From Clavelina lepadiformis (taxonomy: Eukaryota; Chordata; Ascidiacea; Aplousobranchia; Clavelinidae), in NCBI RefSeq assembly GCF_947623445.1, contig NC_135244.1, positions 23,498,860 through 23,562,859 of the forward strand: a DNA stretch of 64,000 bases. The letters are read 5' to 3'. A model generated the notes under the pieces. The model ran no database searches and had not been told where the DNA came from. It saw only the letters and a program-made list of their open reading frames with translations. Every line of letters starts with the position of its first letter. Position 1 is the stretch's first letter. A program made the translations under genes and the position numbers. Below, one piece after another: positions 56,546 through 64,000 of the stretch.

Positions 56546-58285
56546 TTGAAGAAACTGATCAAATATTTTTATTGTAACCCGAAAATTATTTTATGATCCG
56601 TTTTAATCCTTACTGTAATTTTCTCAAACGTTTGCTTGTTATAATTATTTCGATTCTGTGTGTTTTTTTGTGACTTTTCTAGTTTTCAATGACCTTAATT
56701 GCTCCCACAAGCCTCCAAAATATCATACTTGCACCTGCAGTAGAAGATTTGTGTAAACAGTTCCATATTGCTATAACAGTACTGGCACCTGCCGGGAACT
56801 GGCGCAGTGACGACACAACTCAGCAAATGATTTGTTTCAATTTCTTATATATAATTAAATAAAACCATTCCAACTAACATCAAGGTTTTTACTTAATCTA
56901 CTCATTTGGACCATTTCATGGTCCATTTGCAAATCCTTTGTTGATAGCTGATGATGCATTTTGCTTGTCGCACTTATTTTCTTTAATCTGTTGGTATTGA
57001 CCTAAAATGATGGACGGTGTCAATTTGACACCTATGTACTTTGGAGTTCAAAGGTTTGTTTTATTTATGTTTTATTTAACATAACAACACAAACAAGTCA
57101 AACATCACTAGACAATTTGCATAGGAATAGGGAGAACACCGCATAGGGAGGACACCGCATAGGGAGTTTTCACATTTGTTTCACATTTCACATTTAATCT
57201 GTAGATTTTTCAGGTCAACTGAAACAAAATAAAAATATCAAAAATAATGAATATGAATTTCTGCATTTGCGAAACTTTGGTTTACATTGGTCGCATAGCA
57301 AATATTTAACATGGGTTTAAAACATGTGATATATGACACTTACCAACCTTTTATGTCAAAACATAGTCACTGCAATATTTTTTCGATTCTAAATTGAATT
57401 AAATCAAAAGTTCTCAAAATCAGGTTTTGCACGCCGCTGTGGGGATGGCGACGTGGATTGCTTTTAGGTTGGCCTAAAGCCAAGACTATTAGTCTTTCTG
57501 TTAGACTCCTAGACAATTGTCTTTGACTCCGTTGCGTTTGCTGTCTCTATAATGTTTCTTCAAATCAACACCAGCTTCATAAAGTCTAATTGTTATATTG
57601 TCCGAATAGGTTGTATTAAATTAGAAACATTTTCATCATCTTTTCACATTTAAGCAAAGCTATAACTCGAATTCAGTAATGATTCCAATTCCGAATAATT
57701 CAGCAAAACAGAAAAATCCGAAAAGAGAGAGATTTAGATCAAACATTTGATTTTATACTCGCCGTATTGACCAATGGGCGAGTGCCAAGCTAGCTTTTAC
57801 CATGACACGTATATACGTGTCCATGTTGTAGCCTACATTCTAAGTTTTTTCACAAAGAATTATATCGATTTGAATTTGGAACAGAAAAACCACTTGGCAC
57901 ACTTTACTACGTCACAAATCGATTGGGAACTATTTTTGAATACGAAAAATACACTTCAAATATTGAATAGAATCTAACTGGAGACACAAAAATTGTTTAA
58001 CAAATGCCAATTATAGAACTTATTTAAATTGATTATATCCAAACGCCACACCGCTCTCCCAACCTCATTGCTTGTACTGTATCAAGTAACATACAGCGTG
58101 GCCCGCTTCTGGTGAAATGACTTTCTTGATTCTTTGTCTTGTGAGCACGCTGCATTTTGAAAGCGGCCCGTAAAGTCATTTCGGTTGATGCATGGTCAAC
58201 TATGTTGATAAAATGAAATCGGAACCATCCTCTGCTATATATCAGCTGTGATACTATAGTGTTTAGTACTCCACCTTGTGGCCTG
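56546..58285 (+). other. Gap without a supportable gene
   Basis: AT-rich, with no convincing open frame. An 18-bp unit (CATAGGGAGGACACCG-like) repeats about two and a half times near 57,129-57,170. Confidence 0.4.
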
Positions 58286-58290
58286 GCAAC

Positions 58291-58307
58291 CCTGGTTCGA
58301 GTCCAGG
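58291..58307 (+). other. tRNA-like T-arm (CCTGG TTCGAGT CCAGG)
   Basis: A perfect 5-bp T-stem and 7-nt loop containing a consensus polymerase III B box (GGTTCGAGTCC). I found no acceptor stem or anticodon arm upstream that would pair, so a tRNA pseudogene or SINE head is more likely than a working tRNA. Confidence 0.35.
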
Positions 58308-59600
58308 TTATGCAGAAGCATTATATTCACATAATTAAAGATTTATAGATGCAGGGCTTGTAAACGTGTAAAATTATTTCGTAAAACGGATACCAGAGGC
58401 AAAAAGTTGAAAGCATTTTAATATTTAGAGGTTTTGGTCGATGCTACACCCATTCTCATAGTTCATTGTGTTGTTTGAAATAAAAACAATCAGTCTGTAA
58501 TGCTGAATTGAGTGAATTAATTGCTCGTCGTTGCTCCTGTTCGATGGATTTGGTGGGCGGTTTTAATTCAGACAATATCAAAGAAATTAAAACACATTAG
58601 GGAAAATTGCTCCTTTCTACTTGACGTCATATTTATTTGTCTTATCAATTTGGATCATCTTGCACTTTCGTTGGTCGTCACGCTTGACAACATCCCACCA
58701 AAAAACAAAACGTCTGACAATCGGAACTTGCACAAAGTCTAGCCCGGTAATCGGGACTGGAGCGATGAGGAATCATCGGTTTAAGTCGTGCAAAGACTTT
58801 CCTTAGTCCGAGGATAAACATTATCAATTTATCACACCATGCCAAACAATAGGTGGCGCCCATGTTTGTCGCCAAAATGTTGGGAATCCCCCAATGTTTT
58901 CTTACAAAGTGGCGGGAAGCTACGTGGCCTAGTTGGTCGTTGTCTCGTACTTATGGTCAGAGCCTCAGAGGTTGTGTAATTAAAGGTAGGCTATATAAAC
59001 TATATATCAATTCACTAACTACTTTTATTGCATTTAGCATATTGCCTAATTCGGTAAACGGTGGCCGATAAAATACCAATCTGCGGGTAGCCTTTGATTT
59101 TTTGTCGCTGTATGGTAGCCTATGACAGTTTTTGTCGAGATCTCGGGGTTGAAGAAGAAATATTTTTTTGTACCGGTGCACGAGAAAAAGAAGTAGTTTC
59201 CTTTCTCAAGAAATCGCTCTTTCTTCAATGCGCAATACTGTATCGGCTAAAAAATCTCGGATGCAATTTGACTCAAAAACTGTCATTTGCTGCAAGTTAT
59301 GCCTGCTTCATTTTTGATGCCAAGTTTTGTTTTAAATGTATTCACACCAGATCAAACTTTTTTGCATGAAAGCCCTTGATTTAACCAACTGATTTAACAT
59401 TTATATTTTCGCTCATTTATAAATATAAACAAAATTAATGCAATATTTGTCAGAGCGACTTTATTATCCGGGAATTCAATGTTTTCTAGATTTAATAATT
59501 TTCAGATCTTGCGTTGAATTAGAAATAGAGCTTTGGTTTCATTCATGTTCTGGAATAGTCAAAGCATCATGGAAGATTTCTTAGGGCTGTTTATCTCATC
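58308..59600 (+). other. Gap without a supportable gene
   Basis: Short open frames on both strands overlap one another and show no domain signature. I see nothing I can name. Confidence 0.4.
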
Positions 59601-59637
59601 AACAATCTCCTTCTTCCATTGCTTGGTCCAGATGATT

Positions 59638-60480
59638 CTAGTTTTTACCAGACAGAAGGTAATGTCTGCGAATGCAAAGATCAGAAAAGCAAGAACTTTT
59701 CCTACCAGCATTTGTATTTAGGTCGACATAACCTTTGACGTTGCATGAGTCCGAGCCAATAATTGGCACCTTTATGATCCAGTGGTAAGATGGTACATTG
59801 GTGCTGAAACATAGTGATAACACATCGAATACTACAAACTCTTACAAGCATAGCTGCTTCAAATCAATCCTTTTGTGGAAGTAATGTGACAGACATGAAG
59901 GAAAAATAACGCAGTAACTCACTGCAATTTCACGTTGCCATTCAAACCAACCTTTCTTGCTCATCCAACTCCAATACAGTGGTTACAGTTAGTTTATGTT
60001 GACAAAGACACCACAAGGCCCTAGTAGAGAACAAAATGGATATAATGGTTCTTTGATTCTTTATCGTCTGTGGGGTCAGACTATCCTTCTGTTTGGGAAG
60101 TGTTCACATTTGCACATAAACCTGCCAGACACCGTGTCCTCTTGAGCCTAGTAAAGACAGTCCTGTCCTGCAAAGATTATTCTTAAGTAGTTTCGACGCT
60201 AACAGTTTTGGACTCCTTTTAAAATCCTCTGTTACATCATAAACATCTTTATCTCATTGTAGTCAAGTTTGTTGGGAAAAATCAAAAAGTTTGAAGCCAA
60301 CATAGATAGATCCCTTTCAAAATTCTTCTGCATTTTTTATTCCAAACTATTTTAGTTGCTATTGCTCACAACTGCACAGTGCCGTATCGGGCCGTGTTCT
60401 CATGAACCAGCTAACGGACAATAATAAGACGTCATAATAACAACGACACTTACCTTTGTTGAAAGCTCTTGAGTTACAGA
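59638..60480 (-). pseudogene. Decayed copies of polycystin-like exons
   Basis: At 59638-59790 the minus strand reads PSYHWIIKVPIIGSDSCNV, a diverged relative of the exon at 61054-61244. Around 60,000-60,290 are further fragments matching the later exons (a segment like ALQCLHW at about 60,010, and one like PNKLDYNE at about 60,265). None is open over its full length. Confidence 0.45.
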
Positions 60481-60489
60481 ATTTTTTGG

Positions 60490-60753
60490 TATCTCACCTT
60501 GCAGAGGCTGTCTTCCCAGCCATTGTTGGCATCAAGCCAGTAAAGACACTACAAGGCCCAAGCAGAGAACACGATCGATGTGATGGTTGCAATCTTGGCC
60601 TACAAGGGTCAGGAATATTTTATCCTTTTTAACTCTCCCTTCAATATTTTCAACTACAATATTGAGAATTGTCGCTTCCGTGACACCACGAGAATCTTCC
60701 TCAACATCTATGAAAGCAGATCCAATGGTGTCGCTTCTTTTGTTACATTATAA
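60490..60753 (-). pseudogene. Fused fragment of two polycystin-like exons
   Basis: On the minus strand the 61.4-61.6 kb exon type (GSAFIDVEEDSRG, RVKKDKIFLTLVGQD) runs directly into the tail of the 61.05-61.24 kb exon type, ending GWEDSLCK at a GT donor near 60,490. The intron and the first half of the second exon are missing, so this is a deletion product of the tandem array. Confidence 0.5.
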
Positions 60754-60763
60754 ACATCCTTAC

Positions 60764-61586
60764 CTCATTGTAGTCCAGTTTGTTTGGAAAAACCAACAAC
60801 TTTGATGCGAGAAGCAAAGGCGCCCTTGTAAACTCATCCGTGCTTCTTTTTTGACCCTGGGTCCAGACCACCCTTGTAACAGGGAAGTGACCACATTGGC
60901 ACACAACCCTGCCGGAAACCGTGTCCTCATGAGCCTGGTAAAGACATAAGATGATGTTAGCTGCTCATGTCACAGAATAATCCACAAAGCATTCAATTAA
61001 TTAAAATTTCTATATTCACAAACATGTTCACTTTTCTGCCTTCAATATCTCACCTTGCAGAGGCTGTCTTCCCAGCCATTGCTGGCATCAAACCAGTGAA
61101 GACACTGCAAGGCCCAAACAGAGAACACGGCCGATGTAATGGTTCCGGCACGGTAGTAGCCTGGACCCAGGTCAGCACAAATGGAAACATCGTTAGATCC
61201 AGATCCTACAAAGGGCGCCTTTGTGGTCCAGTGGTAGGAGGGAGCTGAAATTTAATGACAATATTTCAAGAACCATAGAGACTGAGAATAATATCTACTC
61301 CACAGTTACCTTTCTGCAGAACAAAAGTGAAAAACAGTTTGATGTTACACTCACTGTAACTCATGCACAGTAACTCATTGCAAATTCTCACAGACGCTCA
61401 TACCAACCTTCCTTGTCAAACTCCTTTCTAGCCATGACAATATCTTGGCCTACAAGGGTCAGGAATATTTTAACCTTTTTAACTCTGCCTTCAATATTTC
61501 CAACTACAATATTGAGAATTGTCGCTTCCATGACACCACTCGAATCTCCCTCAACATCTATGAAAGCAGATCCAATGGCCTCGCTT
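60764..61586 (-). CDS. Best-preserved polycystin-1-like exon set with GPS-like motif
   Basis: Three minus-strand exons with compatible phases: 61586-61408 (GSAFIDVEGDSSG, RVKKVKIFLTLVGQD), 61244-61054 (SYHWTTKAPFVGSG, then CLHWFDASNGWEDSLCK) and 60934-60764 (VVCQCGHFPVTRVV, then LLVFPNKLDYNE). The pattern C-x2-W ... W ... C ... C-x-C-x-H-F followed by PN-x-x-D is that of the GPS region and post-GPS segment of polycystin-1/PKD1-like proteins. The cleavage site (normally H-L/F then T/S) reads H-F-P-V, so self-cleavage is unlikely. No transmembrane exon is seen. It may be part of a live gene running off the mapped exons, or an isolated duplicate. Confidence 0.45.
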
Positions 61587-61599
61587 CTTTTGTTACATC

Positions 61600-61847
61600 A
61601 TAAACATCCTTAGCTCATTGTAGTCCAGTTTGTTGGGAAAAACCAACAACTTTGACGCGAGCAGCGAAGGCGCCCTTGTAAACTCTTCTGCTTCTTTTTT
61701 GACCCTGGGTCCAAACCACCCTTGTAACAGGGTAGTGACCACATTGGCACACAACCATGCCGGAAACCGTGTCCTCATGAGACTGGTAAAGTAATATATC
61801 ACCTTCCAGAGCCTGTCTTCCCAGCCATTTTTGGTATTAATTTTCAT
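61600..61847 (-). pseudogene. Polycystin-like exon copy with deletion
   Basis: Reads NGWEDRLWK, then only about 20 bases of intron remnant, then the GPS second half shifted out of frame. It is followed by LLASKLLVFPNKLDYNE with the donor GT changed to CT. Clearly a degenerate duplicate of 60764-61054. Confidence 0.5.
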
Positions 61848-62039
61848 TCATTTTAATTTTTGTCTTCAATGTGGAAAAATTGTGCTGACACAGGGGGTCG
61901 CAAGCATTTTAATATTTGTAAAAATTTTCCACAAATTGGACGGGAAAATGTGACAAGGCCTCAAAGGCATAAACGTGCATTAAGAACGAATCAGAGAATG
62001 TAATGCGGCCACCAAACCCACTCAAGTTAAGACGCTGCA

Positions 62040-62400
62040 AGACGTAAGGAATGGTTCGATGGAACGGTTCCGGACTATTCTAGTTCTGGGGAACTTTCTA
62101 AAGCAGCACCTTGTCCTCATGAGTCTGGTAAAGACATGAGGTGATATTATTGGTTGCTCATAGCAGAAAATAATCCGCAGGACTTTTTAATTCGTAAAGT
62201 TCTACAATTTTACTTTGTCCAATATCTCATCCCCTTAGCAACCATGGTATGCATTGAACCAATGCAGTTCAGCTCATACTTAGAACATGGTGAACAAAAT
62301 TGTCCCGACCCAGATTTGTATGAAGTTTGATGCTGCAGGATCCATAGAATGGTGCTTGAACCCTCCTTCATTACGAGAGAGCTAGAATTAAATGACAACA
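62040..62400 (-). pseudogene. Highly decayed polycystin-like exon copy
   Basis: Scattered matches to the exon at 61054-61244 (for example GAACCAATGCAGTTCAGC, where the better copy has a W-x-C-L-H-W segment) and to the following exon near 62,110-62,140. It is the outermost recognisable copy of the array. Confidence 0.35.
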
Positions 62401-64000
62401 TATCAAGCGACTACAGACTTTTGCAAACCGGCTTCTGTGTTCCCATGAAACTGACATAGACAAAAACATTATCCTTGGCTGCAGAAAACAGAAACTAGTC
62501 TGCAAAATAGTTCACTTAATTACTTGTTCTTAATATACAAGAAATTTCTCTTTTGTGTGTTTAATTTCCCATCTTACAAAGGTTCTTTTAACAACAATGC
62601 ATCTTTTGCGTAAAGGCATTATAGCTGTAGATTAAGTAAATCATCAGATTAAAACTCAACTGGCGAAGCATTTTCATATTTTGCATTGTCTTCGTTTTTT
62701 ATTGTGCCTTTATGTTGTAAGGAGATATTGAAACATGCTTATCGACAGTAAAAATTAGTGGCAAATAAACTTTTGTAATTGAAAAGTTGTATCGAGAATT
62801 ATAAGTGACTTGTATATAATATCTTATCAAGTATTTATTCCATTAGCTTCGTATGGTTTTGCGCTTATTTCAACAAATGACATAACATACATAGCTTTAT
62901 AATGCAACTTTTCACTTGTGTGATCGTTTTCAATCTAAACTCGATTCTTAAGAGTGTAGTATTCAAGGTACTGTTTCGTGATGTTATTCTTGTGGTGTAT
63001 TTGGAATAAATTATGATGTCATTAAAATGAACATTTATATGGGCAAGTGTTGTCAGGTTAAATGCAATTATATCCAGATTCTGGTGGCGGAATATTTCAT
63101 AACAAATAGAATGAGACTGTCAGTGAAGCCAGAACAACCAAGCTTTTATCTTGCAACAATTAACTATTGTTGTTACCCAACACCATCTCAAATATGATGA
63201 CACACAAACGTTCTTGACCTTTTTAAAATAAAAAGCAAAATGGATGATGACACACTTATTCTTAATATCTTTACACAATTATTTCTTGACTTGTAGCCAC
63301 TACTTGATTTTCTCCTAGCTAGTTCTCTTTTGTAAGCAAATGACTGAGTGAATACTTCATTAAATGACTATCAACTGAGCAACATATAGGAATATCGTCA
63401 ACAACAGTTCTTGTTAGTAAAAACATATTGGAAGTAATTTGCTCTATCTGAGGACAGTCTAAAGTTCTATTGCAATGGGGAGGAAGTAATTAGTAATCAA
63501 TATTTTCAGCATAGGAATGTAACAGGTCACAATATAAACTGCTAGGCCTAAGGCAATTTTTCGTTTTACCACAGCTAAAGGAATAGGACTAGGCTAAAGC
63601 CACCAACTAAAACTGAGCTATATACTGTAGGTTAGCATTTACGTCAACTAGTACAAATACCCCAACGGTGGTGTAGGTTAATTTAACGCAAAGTGTTCCT
63701 GTTAGGCTAAACACCTAGTAAGCTTTTATTCACTTAAGTGCGTTATAATCAGGACTTTGGAGCCGGAGCCGCACATTTTCAACGGAGCTGGATCTCTAAG
63801 TGAAATTCAAACGGAGCAGGAGCTGGAGTCAGTTGTTTGAAAAATAGCTCCAGCTCCGATGTATTTCATAAGATGCTATGCTACTACTATTGGCTGAATT
63901 CACATAATTTAACAGCAACCTTTCACAAAATTAAGAATTGCTGGGGATTTGACAGCAGAGCAGTCACATTTTCATAGCTGCAACCGATGGTACTGACCAC
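62401..64000. other. Right end, no supportable gene
   Basis: AT-rich with no open frame of note. Near 63,760-63,860 are runs of GGAGC words and a short hairpin (GGAGCTGGAG, then CTCCAGCTCC at about 63,848), a composition often seen at hAT-type transposon ends. It is too little to call. Confidence 0.35.

Noticed and set aside
63760..63860. GGAGC-rich stretch as a hAT transposon terminus
   Set aside because: Only one end is visible, with no transposase or target duplication inside the window.

Overview
This is eukaryotic, metazoan DNA. It is AT-rich, with short protein-coding exons bounded by GT/AG splice sites, long introns, and many transposons caught at different stages of decay. The gene content (an expanded kelch-like cluster, TIR domains, a probable polycystin-like fragment) and the intron style fit an invertebrate deuterostome. 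A tunicate such as Ciona is my best guess, but nothing in the sequence proves the species. No rRNA, intact tRNA or CRISPR array was seen.

The core of the window is a tandem cluster of four related plus-strand units that share the same six-exon kelch beta-propeller: K1 to K6, intron phases 1-0-1-1-1-2, with an identical stop position in K6. What differs is the head. Unit 1 (about 1.6-10.0 kb) and unit 3 (30.5-43.3 kb) carry a TIR domain in front of the propeller. Unit 2 (16.0-24.0 kb) and unit 4 (48.7-55.9 kb) carry a BACK domain (unit 4 also part of a BTB domain), so they are ordinary KLHL-type genes. Both head types end on a phase-1 intron directly before K1, so one head can replace the other without disturbing the frame. 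Unit 3 has no frame break and predicts a 443-residue TIR-kelch protein. Unit 1 has lost its first TIR exon and has a stop in the second. Unit 2 has lost its BTB exon and one splice donor. Unit 4 is open throughout, but its first BTB half was not found.

Among the four propellers the framework residues are almost identical. Differences cluster just after the GG of each blade and just after the conserved Arg of each blade. These are the positions that line the ligand face in kelch propellers such as Keap1. A TIR effector (with the Glu expected of NAD-cleaving TIRs) fused to a propeller that varies on its binding face is the candidate undescribed system here. A role as recognition or immune receptors is inference.

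Mobile DNA: a nearly intact Ty3/gypsy retrotransposon (10,140-15,930, minus strand, LTRs differing at one base) separates units 1 and 2. Two solo LTRs of a related family lie at 18.8 and 56.1 kb. A PIF/Harbinger insertion is shared by the last kelch intron of units 1-3, while unit 4 keeps the empty site. A 3.3 kb DNA transposon with about 115-bp inverted termini and an unfamiliar transposase-like protein lies at 44.3-47.6 kb. tRNA-derived SINE-like repeats and a hairpin MITE are also present. The 25.2-29.6 kb interval is a gene-free set of direct and inverted repeats.

The right end (59.6-62.4 kb, minus strand) holds several decayed tandem copies of exons from another gene. The best copy shows a GPS-like cysteine/tryptophan pattern followed by a PN-x-x-D segment, as in polycystin-1-like proteins. 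The rest, to 64.0 kb, shows no gene I can support.
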